Of a DNA stretch of 64,000 bases, positions 1-10,469 are shown one piece after another. Where the stretch lies: assembly GCA_028622995.1 (NCBI GenBank), contig JAJQJQ010000079.1, positions 186,001 to 250,000 of the forward strand, given 5' to 3'. The notes beneath the pieces are model-generated. The model made no database searches. It saw nothing but the letters and a program-made list of their open reading frames with translations, and was not told the DNA's origin. A program made the position numbers and the translations under genes. Position 1 is the stretch's first letter. Each line of letters opens with the position of its first letter. The DNA is from Panagrolaimus kolymaensis. Lineage: Eukaryota; Nematoda; Chromadorea; Rhabditida; Panagrolaimidae.

Positions 1-239
1 ACATAAAAAAGACAAAAATATGCCTTATTTTTTACTTTTATTCAAAAATTAACGTTAAAAAAAATTCAAAAAAAATTTTTTTTAAACCGAACCGATAACC
101 GAAAATTTAGACTGAAAAGCCGAAAACCGAGAAGCTTCGGTTCGATTTTAAAACCGAAAAACCGAAAACCGATAAGTTCGGTTTCGGTTCGGTTCACCGA
201 AACCGAAAACCAAAAGATTTCGGTAAACCGCCAGCGCTG
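1..239. mobile_element. Right end of a hAT-like DNA element or MITE (partial, cut by window edge)
   Basis: From about 87 to 239 the sequence is dense in ACCGAAAACCG and CGGTTTCGGTTC motifs on both strands, with GC content clearly above the flanks. It ends in CCAGCGCTG, which read from the other strand is CAGCGCTGG, the kind of CAG-start terminus known from hAT transposons. The next 8 bases (240-247, CTTATAAC) would be the target duplication. The left terminus lies outside the window, so neither the inverted repeat nor the duplication can be confirmed. No coding sequence is visible. Confidence 0.5.
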
Positions 240-739
240 CTTATAACCATCGATATATGGTTTATCAAGATCTTGCACCTTTAATGATGTAGTTGGATAC
301 CGTGGCCCCCGTTTTTTTAAGATGTTTCTTCACCCCTAGGGGTAAAATTTCATGGAGAATCCGAATATGGAAGCCATATCTTCTCCTGCGACGTATCGTG
401 CCTTTCAAAAATGAAGATTTATGTAAATTTTTACATATTTTTAACTTTAATGTAACCGAATAGATGGATTTATATGGATACCAATTTTTGGTGTCAATAC
501 GAAAAAGACTCAATTTTATGTGGAAAAAACGATAATAGAAGAAATTTTTTTATATATTGGTCTTTAAAAATTATGCCGGGTCCAAACGAGAAAGTTGTTA
601 TATTTCTTAATTAAACATATTATCCGACCAAATGGACTTCGGATTCGTGATTTTTGGGCCAAATTGACCCTAGGGGTGAAGTTTTGTAAACAGAAATCCA
701 AAAACCACTAACCTGTGCCAAATCAAGTCAAAAAAGCTT
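240..739. other. No gene seen; diverged low-copy DNA with an inverted CCTAGGGGT pair
   Basis: No convincing coding region. CTTCACCCCTAGGGGTAAAA at about 329-348 recurs in inverted form at about 668-684 (CCCTAGGGGTGAAGTTTT), about 330 bp apart. Short AT-rich sequence containing GAATCCGAA follows one arm and precedes the other. This may be a decayed repeat element that continues into the satellite-like copy at 740-1165, but the similarity is patchy. An 82-codon open frame on the minus strand here has no supporting features. Confidence 0.4.
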
Positions 740-1165
740 CACTTTCTCAAAAAATCTGTTTTAAAATTATTCCCAACAGGATTTTGGATTCCGTCCGTTG
801 GAAGTACCTAAATCAATGAACATTTTTTTGATTATGAACTCAAGCATCAAGCCTTCAGGCAAAAGAATTTTGTTTAAAACTTTTTGAATAAGAAAAAAAT
901 TTGCAGGGCAAAATTGCTTTATTTTTATCATTTTTTATGCATTTTTACATCCATTTTTAATGATATTTTTCCAAACGGAGGATCGTATGGTAACGATTTG
1001 GAAGCCATCAAAAATTAATTTTTATTTTTACTTTAAGCAAAAAATGCTTTGATAATGGAAAAAAAATTCCAAAGACAAAAGTAAGTAAGCTTTAAAATTT
1101 TTTTTTGTCAGAAGTGATAAATCACATAAAATCCTACAAAAACGGTACCATATTTCTTTAGTGAA
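740..1165 (-). repeat. Decayed, inverted, dispersed copy of the satellite monomer (long type)
   Basis: Read on the minus strand this stretch follows the satellite unit in order. Matching blocks in plus coordinates are: GGATTTTGGATT..CCGTTGGAAGTACCT (779-811), a run ending ACTTTTTGAATAAGAAAAAAA (about 879-899), TTATGCATTTTTACATCCAT (936-955), ACGATTTGGAAGCCATCAAA (993-1012) and AAGCAAAAAATGCTTTGATAA (1035-1055). From 1036 on it matches the segment found only in the 523-bp long unit. Divergence is large, with many substitutions and indels, whereas units inside the array are almost identical. It is therefore an old single copy about 13 kb from the array. Confidence 0.8.
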
Positions 1166-1670
1166 AGAAAAGGCTTTTAAACTTTAAGACAATAAATAGT
1201 CCCTTCAAATCCATTTTTTTGCCTGAGTTACTCTTTTTATTAATGTGACATTATTGATTTAAAATTTATTTATTTTTATTCTAACTTATTTTATCATTTT
1301 CAATTAACAAGGTTTGGAAAAATGTGATCGTTTTTTTATTAAATCCATGAGTATGAGAAGCAAAAACCCATATTAAAAAAGATTAAATAAAAATTATTAA
1401 CATGACATTAACAAACAAAAAAACAAAAATACTCAGTCACTATTTAAAAAAATTATAATTTTGAAAATTAAGAATATTCTCTTTAATAAAATAAAAAAAT
1501 GGAAAATCAAGAGAGCATATTAAAAATATTTTTAATAAATCCTTCTCTTTTTCAATAACAACTAAATATGTAATAAACTTTACAACAAACATGTTAATTT
1601 TTCCAAGATAAATAATTTTTTTGGTTGGGTTATTATAAACTAACAAAAACAAATTCAGAAAAAAGTGATT
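1166..1670. other. Intergenic DNA and probable 3'UTR of the minus-strand gene
   Basis: A/T-rich DNA without a supported gene, lying directly downstream of the stop codon of the minus-strand gene (1671-1673). A 70-codon open frame on the minus strand (1440-1652) is built of Phe, Ile, Lys and Asn codons, as expected from composition alone. I found no unambiguous polyadenylation signal for the upstream gene. Confidence 0.4.
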
Positions 1671-4600
1671 TTACCAATAAAAAGCAATATCATCGGCTTC
1701 TTCAAAATCAATTCCCAAAGCTTCTGTTAAAGCACGTATTATACGCTGCCAATCTTCCCTAATGAAATTTTGATTTTCACCAAGTTGAATTCGATTTAAT
1801 TCATCGAAAGCTGCTATCACTTCTTGACTATAGTTGCCTAAAAATGGTTTATATTATTTTAAAGTGATGGAAATAAATGCTGAAATACCAACCTGTCCTA
1901 ATTCGAGCTTCGATGTAATTAAAAAAATTTTGAGGAAGAATTGGTGGTGCCTGAAATATTTAGTTTTTAAACATTTTTTTTTGGAAAAAAACTCTAGTTA
2001 AATTTAACATTTTAAAATCTTAATTTAATTATTTTTCATTTTGTAAAAAACTAATTATAAAACTAACTATAAATTTGGTTTCGAGTGAAATGAAATAAAT
2101 ACGCTAATTAAAAATTGAATTAAATTTATTCTGCTCTCACAAACTTCGTATTTTCATTTAAAAAAATAGATATCCCCTACTTTTTTTATATCATGTTCGA
2201 TAGTTTAACCTTACTTCATTATTATTGTTCACTCGTGGTGGAAATTCTTGTGCAATTGGATCCGCCAATGCAGGTGGAGGAACGAATGCGGGTGGAGGAA
2301 CGAATGCAGGTGGAGGAACGAATGCAGGTGGAGGAACGAATGCAGGTGGAGGAACCAATGCAGGTGAACTTTCCTGTGCACGAAGAGGAAGTGTTTCGTG
2401 TTCCATTGGAGTTGAAGCAGCATGAGAAGTTGCACTTGCAGATTGTGCAAGCGGAGAAGTTGCACTTGCAGATGATAAAAGCTGAAGAAAAACTTTTGGA
2501 AAAAAAATGGGAAATAATGGATTTAAAGGTGAAAAGAAAGCAAAAATAGTTGGGAGAAAATTATTGCAAACTTATGCTTTTAAAAATGGATATTAAATTT
2601 TAATAGAAAGCTCTTAACTCACATCACTTGAATCATTAACATCTTCAATTATGGGATGGTTGAGGGCTTGTGGAGGTTCATGAGCCTTAAAAAATATGTA
2701 TTGTCTTGTAATAAAAAAAAACTCGTTAGCTCACTTCAACAGAATCGATAAGTTCTTCATTAATTATGTTTCGATGGCTCATTGATGGTTGAGGTTCAGG
2801 AACCTTTAAAAATATGTATTGTATTTTATTTAATAAGAAACCCTTTAACTCACATCAGCAAAGTCATCATCATAATCAAAATTATAACCCGCTTGCATTA
2901 TGGCTTCATGACTTGCATCATGATTATCCATGCTTCTTGCTACATCTAAAAAAGGTTTATCGAATGTTTTTTTTGTTGTTAACAAATCTTATTACCGAAG
3001 TTATGGCCAAAATCACCAGCAGAAGTAGAAGGAATCCTTAAAGTTGGAGAATTTGCAAAGGCAGGAGGAGCAGTTGATGTTGGGAAAGCTGTAAGTGGTT
3101 GAGGTGAAGCTGATGTCTAAAAAAATTTATTAATTTTTATAATTGACCCATAAGCTTACTTCAATCAAATTATTATCTAAATTTACTACTTCACCTGAAG
3201 TTTCAATTTGATCTTGAAAATGTTCATAGGGGTTATCTTGAGGGGGATCAGATGGAATGGAATCGATAGTTTGGGGAGAATATTCACCTAGTTTGGCTTG
3301 AGAAGAAACTGATACATCGACACGATTTTCAGGCACCTAAAAAAATTTATAAACAGATTTTTACAATCAACGCTCTTTAAAAACTCACATCAATAAAATC
3401 AAAATTATCTTCATAATCAAAATTTATTACTTCCGATGCAGTTTCATTTTGATCTTGGAATTGTTCTTTTCGATATGTAACATTATGATCAGGTAGGGGG
3501 GAAGAAATATCTATGGAGTTTTCAGGTTCCTAAAATATATAAAAGTTTTATTTAATATTTAAAATGATTGATTTTTAGATTTTAAATTTTTCAAAAATAT
3601 TTAAAATAAAAAAATGATCTCACTTGTGGCTCATCAATATCAATCATTCTTCGCTCTTCAACATCTTCAAGAATTTCAATGGTTTCATTCCTTGTTGCTT
3701 TTGCTTGTGGAGGTTGAGTGGGAGATCGTTCTAAAATATATATTCAATAAATGTTTTCTTACTAAAAAAGGGGAAAAACGAACGGCTGTTGTTTGCATTT
3801 AACCAGGTTGCTTTGCGCTTTTTATTTTCTTTCCTCTTTTTATGGCCCGGTCTTGGCAAAGAATTCATATAAAGTGATTCTTCAGTTGTTAGAACCTTTG
3901 GTGGAGCATAAACAAAATCATTATTTGGCTTTGAAATATCTCGAGTTCGAAGCCGTCTGAAATATATATATAAAAAATATTTAAAAAAAAGTTTTTATTT
4001 ATTCTTTAATTTCTTACTTAAATTCTGGATGCTCCGAAATATTGTTTGATGGCATTGCTGAAACAATATCATATATTGAGGCGTCCATTGATAAGCCTTG
4101 GAATAAATTTATTGGAAGTAATTCTTTTGAAACTAAAGTGTCAAAAATATTTGACACTTTTAGCAAGTATTTTTCAGTAGAAAATGGTTCTTCAACCATT
4201 TCACGCTTGAAAATAACTGTTTCAGCTGCTGCAGCAATGAAAATTCCATCCAATCCCAAATCTTCATCACTTTTTACACTTTTGGAATCCGGAAGAGTGC
4301 ATTCACGAACATGAAGTAGAAGATCGGGGACATTTGGCGGTTGGAATTTGATTACAAAAGGTTTGATTTTCTCCAATACTTCATGCTGGTAAAGTTCTCC
4401 ACTGCCATCAACATTAAAATATACCAACAAACAATCTTTAATTTCATAAACAAACAAATGCCACACATCATCATGTTTTATTGGCATAATTAAACGTTCT
4501 GCCATTGGAGAATATGTTTCTTTCAAATATTCATTTCTATCCATATCAGATGCACCATAAATCGCTGGATCAACAATTACATCAAGAGAATTTGCAACAC

Positions 4601-6565
4601 TTTGGCATATTTTACAATAAGAAAACATTAACCAATTATCAAAATGAGGTGTAACTTTAATGGTGCCATTCGAATAATATCGTTTAAACCAATTAATTTC
4701 TTCTCTCGACAATTTTGGAATAACCATGGTTAATTTATCATTATCATTTTCAATATTTTCTAATATTTCTTTCATGTTTTCGAGCCTATTAATAAGGCTT
4801 TGTCGCCATTCTACGTTGGTCGTTGATGCTTTTTTATTAAAATTATTCTTTAAATCCGCTTTTTCTTCCAACATTCTTAAGAAAATATCCCCATCAAATG
4901 TAAATTTGTTATAAAATCTTTGTGTCGCCGATAAAACATATTTTTTTGGTAATACATCAGGATTAGTTTTAATAATTTTTGAAATATTTAAACCATTTAA
5001 AAGTTTATGAACTTTTTTTGTTATTTCTTTTGTTGCCGGTGTATCAGCTTGTTGGTTGCTATCATATTTCTTTAATAATGATTTCTTTACATCATATTCA
5101 AAAAATCCATAATGATTTTTATTCATTATTACTGGAATATAAATGAATTCAGTGGCGGGGCCATAGTTGATCAAATAAGTATCAGTTATGGTTTTAATAT
5201 CCATTTTTAAAATATTTTGAATGGCCCCAAATTTAAAGTATGCCAATTTTGCTTTATTTTTTGAATTAAGAAAAATGAAATCAATTTGATCTTGAATTAT
5301 TTCCAATGGAATTTGCTGCTTCAAATCCATTTGATTTTTTTCATAATTTTCCACCATTCTTTTCATTGATGTGCCAAAATATTGAACTTCTTCAACATTT
5401 GAATTTGATGAACCTGGCTGTTGCTGTTGAAGTTGTTGAGATGCATTGTTTTCACGATTTACCACGTTTTCACCATCGTTTTGATCTTTATTATTTGCAC
5501 CCTTTTCTCCATTCTCATCACTATCTTTAGCAGGCAATTTATGTTGAGATGTTGAAGGATGATTGACGATCAAAGATGGGGACCACTTAACCCCATGGAT
5601 GAGGGTTAAAACCCCCATATTTTGATATACTTTGATCGTTGTATTTCTTTGCTAAAATAAAAAAAAATTATTTTTGTTAAAAATAAAAGAAATCTTCCGA
5701 GCTCCAAGTGGTTTTGGAGCTTAGATAATATCCTTACTTTTTGAAATTCTTTATTTGATTCCATTTTTAATAATTTAGGTAATTTCATCACTGCCCCAAT
5801 TTTCTTTTTTAAATGGCTTCTCATTTTTGATGGAGTTTCAAACCCTTTCTGTAATATTTTTTTATATTATTTTTATGCTTTAATATGGTTAAAAAACTTA
5901 CTTTTATTATTATTTCATCATAAGCAGCCATGTCAAAAAGTTCTTTTCCTAACAAAATTATATCCTTTCGGATTATAATTTTGTCCATGGTGTTCTACAA
6001 AATCAAAACATTTAAAAATGTAGGTTGAACTTTATAGGAACTTTCTTACTCTAAGATTATGAACCTTCGTGGTGGATGGTGTCGGTTGTTCATCTGGTTC
6101 TTGTTCATCTGGTTCATGTTCATCATCTTCAGGGGCTTTGCCATAAAAATCCTAAAAATTTTTTTTAATTCTATCTTATTTTGTCGTTAGTATTTAGCCT
6201 ACCGATTTTTTATTTTCTTCTTCATATACATCATCAGCAAAAATGGGTTTTTCATTAAAGGCTTCTTCATGAGCTTGTGAAGAAGCAACACTGGATGAAT
6301 TTGAGATGGTATCTTCTTCATCCTTCCCATTTCCATAACCATAAGAATATGGCTCATTTTCATTTTTATTCAAATTAATGCTTTCACGAAGCGTTAAAAT
6401 GGATGGGAGACTATCTGCCATGCTAATATTGTCGCCATCGTCATTTGCCACGGTGCTATTTGATAGTGGCAGGCTAATGGTGTCAGCCTGCTCATCATAT
6501 AATTTTTCTTCTTTTTTCTCATTTTCATTCATAACATCAGGTAAATCAAATGAAGGGCTAAGCAT
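1671..6565 (-). CDS. 16-exon gene: tandem Ulp1/C48-like pseudoprotease with acidic, exon-duplicated tail (1252 aa)
   Basis: Exons (plus coordinates, in transcript order): 6565-6203, 6151-6050, 5994-5902, 5848-5738, 5651-4018, 3956-3763, 3730-3624, 3529-3389, 3336-3160, 3116-2996, 2945-2854, 2803-2735, 2685-2623, 2481-2215, 1950-1893, 1837-1671. All junctions are GT..AG and the phases agree, giving 3759 nt including TAA. Residues 1-223 are acidic and Ser/Asn-rich. Residues ~340-440 and ~535-705 each resemble a Ulp1-type (C48) fold: an I/M-P-V/I strand, then NKNHYGFFEYD..KKYDSN (His403, Asp420) and DDVWHLFVYEI..VYFNVDG (His621, Asp638). The His-Asp spacing is 17 in both, as in yeast Ulp1 (His514/Asp531). 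The Asp-Cys-Gly nucleophile motif reads LDGIF at 690-694, so Cys is missing; the first copy has no Cys at all. Residues 806-816 (HKKRKENKKRK) look like a nuclear localisation signal. The rest is a disordered acidic, Pro-rich tail. Probably a non-catalytic binder of SUMO or another ubiquitin-like protein; that function is inferred from fold only. Confidence 0.75.
2267..2366 (-). repeat. 18-bp coding minisatellite (VPPPAF) in exon 14
   Basis: Five full and one partial copy of AATGCAGGTGGAGGAACG on the plus strand encode VPPPAF/L repeats on the minus strand. One copy has GCGGGT instead of GCAGGT and the last full copy has AACC. The unit is a multiple of three, so copy number can change without a frameshift. 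The same DNA is open in two plus-strand frames (MQVEER and NAGGGT repeats), which are shadows. Confidence 0.85.
2623..3529 (-). repeat. Tandemly duplicated exon module in the tail (exons 8-13)
   Basis: Exons 8, 9, 12 and 13 are bounded by phase-0 introns and start with the same short theme: EPEN, VPEN, VPEP, AHEP. Exons 8 and 9 share QFQDQNETASEVINFD versus HFQDQIETSGEVVNLD. Exons 8 and 11 share NFDYEDNFDFID versus NFDYDDDFAD. The introns are all about 50 nt and carry matching ends (GTGAGT.., ATATTTTTAAAG). This is visible exon-plus-intron duplication that lengthens a disordered acidic tail without breaking the frame. Confidence 0.65.
3731..3762 (-). other. 32-nt intron between exons 6 and 7
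   Basis: It starts GTAAGAAAAC and ends ATATTTTAG. Removing it joins phase-1 halves into an AAA (Lys) codon and keeps the frame open on both sides, while reading through it meets a stop at its last three bases. This is extremely short for a spliceosomal intron. The alternative is that exon 6 ends the protein there, but the fully in-frame downstream exons argue against that. Confidence 0.6.
4018..5651 (-). other. Exon 5: the two Ulp1-like domains
   Basis: This single 1634-bp exon encodes residues 224-767 and carries both protease-like domains, with a Lys/Glu-rich probably helical linker between them (residues ~485-535) and an Asn/Gln-rich low-complexity start. The first domain stops soon after its Asp, lacking the C-terminal half in which Gln and Cys would sit. 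The second runs through the whole fold, and its LGLDGIFIAAAAE stretch lines up with the family's GYDCGIF segment with the Cys lost. The exon can be read in-frame from its acceptor at 5651 (residues QRNTTIKVYQN) before the first Met, so that internal ATG at 5618 is not the gene start. Confidence 0.6.
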
Positions 6566-6568
6566 TTT

Positions 6569-6570
6569 CT
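6569..6570 (-). promoter_or_regulatory. Acceptor AG immediately 5' of the start codon (trans-splice or 5'UTR intron)
   Basis: On the minus strand the sequence reads CTTTTTTTTTAG, then AAA, then ATG. It matches the acceptors of the gene's own introns and would leave a 3-nt 5'UTR. In nematodes this arrangement usually marks spliced-leader addition; an ordinary 5'UTR intron is equally compatible with the sequence. Confidence 0.5.
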
Positions 6571-9500
6571 AAAAAAAAAGAAATGTAATGAAAGTATTTG
6601 AAAAGCATAATTTTAAAAAACGTCGAAAAAAATCTTTTTTAATAGAAAAAATAACGATTGTCAATTGATAAAATTATATACGAACAAATGGCTTCAAAAA
6701 ATGATAAATAAATTATTATATTTTGAAAAAATTTCGGGAGAAAAAAAATATATGATTTTGAGTAATTAATGCATAGCTTTAAAAAAATCAAAAAAGGCGC
6801 ATGGATATCACAAAATATTTAGGATGTGTACTACTAAAAAAGAATAAAAAACAAGTCAAGCAAAGCGTTTTTTCTTTAAAATGAGCTACAAATCGAATGA
6901 GAAGATAAAAGAGGAATAACCAAAATTTATGTTGCAGTATTATAGAATCAAAAGTAACGGATTAGTTAACAAAAAAAAGTTTTTTTAACGAAACAAAAAA
7001 ATTCAAAAAATAGTAAAAGAAAAACGAAAGAAAATAATACATTGAGGAAAAGAGTAAATAAAATAAAGGAAAGAAATTCTTGAACTCATTATTTTAAATA
7101 ATATAAAAAAGAATTTTCCTTAAGTAAGTAATGATGAAACATTTTTTCCATTTGATAAAAGAGACAAAAAAAAGTTTAACAAAGAAAGAAAAAAAGCCAG
7201 AAGTGTAATCGAATTGAAACTATTTTTTGTTTGTTTGCCGGAAGATGATTTTATCGATTGATTATTTTCAAACTTTTTTCTACCTTGTTACTTTTCAGCT
7301 TTTTTTTTTTAATTCTGTCAGCCTTTTGCTATTTATTGTATTTTGAATACAAATTAATGTCAAATTTTGTGTTTTAAAGATTTTTTATTATTCAAAAAGT
7401 ATCGCTTCAAAAAAAGGTCGAAAATTACTTTATTTTGATTTTTTACTTTTTTGCTTGTTAAAGCGAATCTTGCTTAATTTTTCATTATGAAGAAAATATT
7501 TTCCCTGATTTTTTTCTTTTAATGTATGTTACTTTATCATAGGTAGGTTAAATTGAGTTTCTCAATGGACACGAAAAATTAACGATAGATGTTTGTTGTT
7601 ACTGGTTTTTAGACGTGTTTCAAAAAAATTAAACTGTTAAAAAGATCGTCATCCAAGAAAATGAAAAAGTAGAAATTTTAATGCTAGGAATGACCATCGT
7701 TAAACCATAAAACTTTTGTCGATGGATTTTTCTTACCTATCATTCAAAAATAAAAAAATTCTATTCTTTTTTTTATCATTAAATCCCTCTTCTTTCAAAG
7801 TGCTCAAAAATATTATGTATTTATTTTTTGTTTAGAGAAGAATATAAAAAATTGGTTATTATTTTAAACTAATTATAATATATTCCTTTTGACAGCTATC
7901 GCTGCTTTTATTTGCTCATTGAAGAACAAAACTTTTATGCGTATATTAAAAAGATAAAAAAATAATTCAAACGATTCTCGTTTTCTTCTTTTTTGTCTAT
8001 GAAAAGAAGAAGTGAAAAGTTTCGACTACTTTTTTGTTTGGCTTTTTTCCATTTAACAGGCAGGCGACGAAAAGGCTCTTTATTTACAGCTCTTTCTTTC
8101 TCTTTTCATCACTATAGTTTGCTTCTTTTTTGTTCGCATTTTCCTTGTCCCCGTTCCCCGCAGCCAAAAAAATCCTTTGTTTTTTTCTCCACGTCTCCCC
8201 GTCGCTGAGATATTTTTTTGAAACAAAAAATTAATTTTTTTATAAATATTTCTTTGTTGTTTTTACGACATTTGTCTCAAAAAATTTAATACAAAAAGAT
8301 ATGACCCATTCTAATTAATAACAAACATAATTTTTTTGTTTTTGTTTTCTTGTTTTAAGTTCAAGAATTTTCGTCTTTTAAAGCATGTTGAATGAGGGTA
8401 GAAGTAAGTTTGACAAAAAAGAGGTTGAATGATTTTTAAAAACAAGCAAATTTATTTTTGCGAGTCCAAAAAAAGACGGTTTTTTCGATTTTCTCATTTT
8501 TTTAAAGCAAATTGTTATTATTTTTCTTTACACATATAGAACTGGCAAGCGTCCGATTTACGCAAAAAAAAACGATGTTATTTACTTTCCAACCAAATGG
8601 GAAGAAAAAAGCCTTTCGCTGGATGCTCGGCCATTCAAATGGAAGCAAGCAATAAAAAAAGGAAGAAAAAAGAGAGAAACAGCAAAAAAAAAAAAAAACA
8701 AACGCAAACATATTTACTCATTTTTTTCATCCCATCATCTATTTGCATTTCTTTATTTTTTCCATAAAAAAGGGTTTGTTGCTTTTTCGATTCATTTGTC
8801 TTAAAATCCGCGGTGAGGTAAAAAAATGTAAAAATTAAAAAAATTGACATAAAAATGAATGTCAAGTTTTAAAAAAGAAAAACTAGTTGAAGAAAAAGGG
8901 CAAATGGTCGGTAATGAACGAGAAAAAAGAAGAAGAAAAAAACCTAGCAAAAGTTATGGATCAAATTTAAATTGTTATAAAAAAATCAAAGTGTTTCCTT
9001 CTGAGCTCCTAAAGCACATGTTGAAGCTTCTTTCTTTTAATTTTTTATTAGCAAAAGACTTACAGAAGTATAAGATAAAATATTAGAAGTATGTTGAATG
9101 AGCGTTAAAAAATGATAAAAAGACACAATGAATCATCTATCGCATGCATCTATTGAAATAAAAAACATTTCAAATTGAACATTATTTTTTCCTTTGTATT
9201 TTATTAGTAACAAAAGGTTAATCGATCTGAAAAATCGCTTTTAAAAAAAAATATAAATCGACTTCAGTGTTTTTAAAAATTCATCAATTTTTTTGGTTAT
9301 ATTTCGTTTATTTTCCTTTTTTTAATTATTGTTTCCCTATTTTTCCTTTTCAACAATTGTTTAATTTAAACTTTTTACAAAAAACTTTTTTTGTAAAATG
9401 TTTTCCATTATTTTAGTATTCACAAATTTATTTTTTAAATAAGCAATTGTTTGAAGCGCAATGTATTCCTACTGTCATTATGAAAAAGTAAATGTGAAAT

Positions 9501-10459
9501 TAAAAAAACTGTTCCAAAGTTCCTTTTTTTTACTTTGGAGCTAAAATAACTCGCGAATCGCCAATGAATAATTTTAAAAGCGATCACGTAATTTATTGTC
9601 AAATTTGACAACTAAATGACTAAAAAGCGAGAAGGAATATTTTAAAGCGAAAACTCTTTTCACATAATAACGGAAAATGCTTAAGTGATTTTGATATGGT
9701 TTTTCATTTTTTCTTTTTTCAATTCATTTTCCTTTTCAAACGCTGCACTGGCAACGAAGCACTACGCCTCAAAAGCAATGAAACCATTTTCACTTCACAA
9801 AAAATTTGCATGTTTCGCATGCCATAATTCATCCCAGAAAAATTTCAGGAACTCATTTCCTTATTTTTCATAATCAGCATTTCATTCTCTTCATTTTCAT
9901 ACCAAACTCCAATTCTGCAAAATCAAACCCACCCTACAACAAACATTCCCAAATAAACAGAGGGATTTATCAAAATTTAACCTTTGTCTAAAGATATCGA
10001 GAACTTTAAGCCAAAAAAATTATTTTGTAAACATTTTTCTTATCTTTTTTATCTGCCCTTTTCCCCCTTTCTTTTTACGATGCCTATTAAACTTTTTTAA
10101 TAAGAATAAAAATAAAAGCATTTAATTCTTGCACTCCATTTGTTAATTTTTTATTCTTAATTAAATTAAAAATATATTCCTTATTTAGTCTATTTTTCTT
10201 TTTTATTATATCCAAGCTAATTATTTAGGTTTTCTTAATTTCGTACATATATGTAAATTTTCCTGATTTAGTTACTTTTGTAAATTTATAGAATTATTTT
10301 ATTTTCAAAAAACTTCTAGTATTACAAAAAGCGTCATCAAATCAATGCGTGTTTTTTTCTTCTTCTCTTATTTTAATTTTTAAAAAAACTTTTTAAATAT
10401 TTAATTTATGCTGATGTGTCATCATTATTTATTATAAAGTTTTATTAAAATATTTTTTT
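6571..10459. other. 3.9-kb A/T-rich region between divergent genes, no gene supported
   Basis: Upstream space of both the minus-strand gene (starts 6565) and the plus-strand gene (starts 10470), so it should contain both promoters, but no motif can be singled out. It is full of A- and T-runs of 6-14 bases. Several 60-80 codon open frames (7993-8208, 8859-9086, 9685-9873 and minus 8502-8865) are rich in Phe, Lys and Ser, lack splice context or acceptable starts, and show no conserved pattern. I see no RNA gene or mobile element here. Confidence 0.5.
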
Positions 10460-10461
10460 AG
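10460..10461 (+). promoter_or_regulatory. Acceptor AG 8 nt before the start codon of the plus-strand gene
   Basis: TATTTTTTTAG precedes ATTATAAA and the ATG at 10470. It is the same arrangement as at the minus-strand gene and fits spliced-leader addition or the end of a 5'UTR intron. It supports 10470 as the start. Confidence 0.5.
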
Positions 10462-10469
10462 ATTATAAA

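Noticed and set aside
2193..2549. Plus-strand open frame with MQVEER repeats resembling a coiled coil
   Set aside because: It is the antisense shadow of exon 14 and its flanking intron; the minus-strand reading has correct splice sites and phase.
5606..5824. Separate 72-residue gene starting at 5824 on the minus strand
   Set aside because: It is exon 4 plus read-through of the following intron; splicing at 5738/5651 joins it in phase to exon 5.
7993..8208. 71-codon plus-strand open frame
   Set aside because: Low-complexity Phe/Ser/Arg-rich translation in T/C-rich DNA, no supporting signals.
8502..8865. Two overlapping Phe-rich minus-strand frames
   Set aside because: Both arise from A- and T-runs; overlapping in different frames with no conserved feature.
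9685..9873. Small secreted protein with hydrophobic N-terminus
   Set aside because: No ATG (frame opens at GTG), no splice context, and the hydrophobic run is what T-rich DNA gives by chance.
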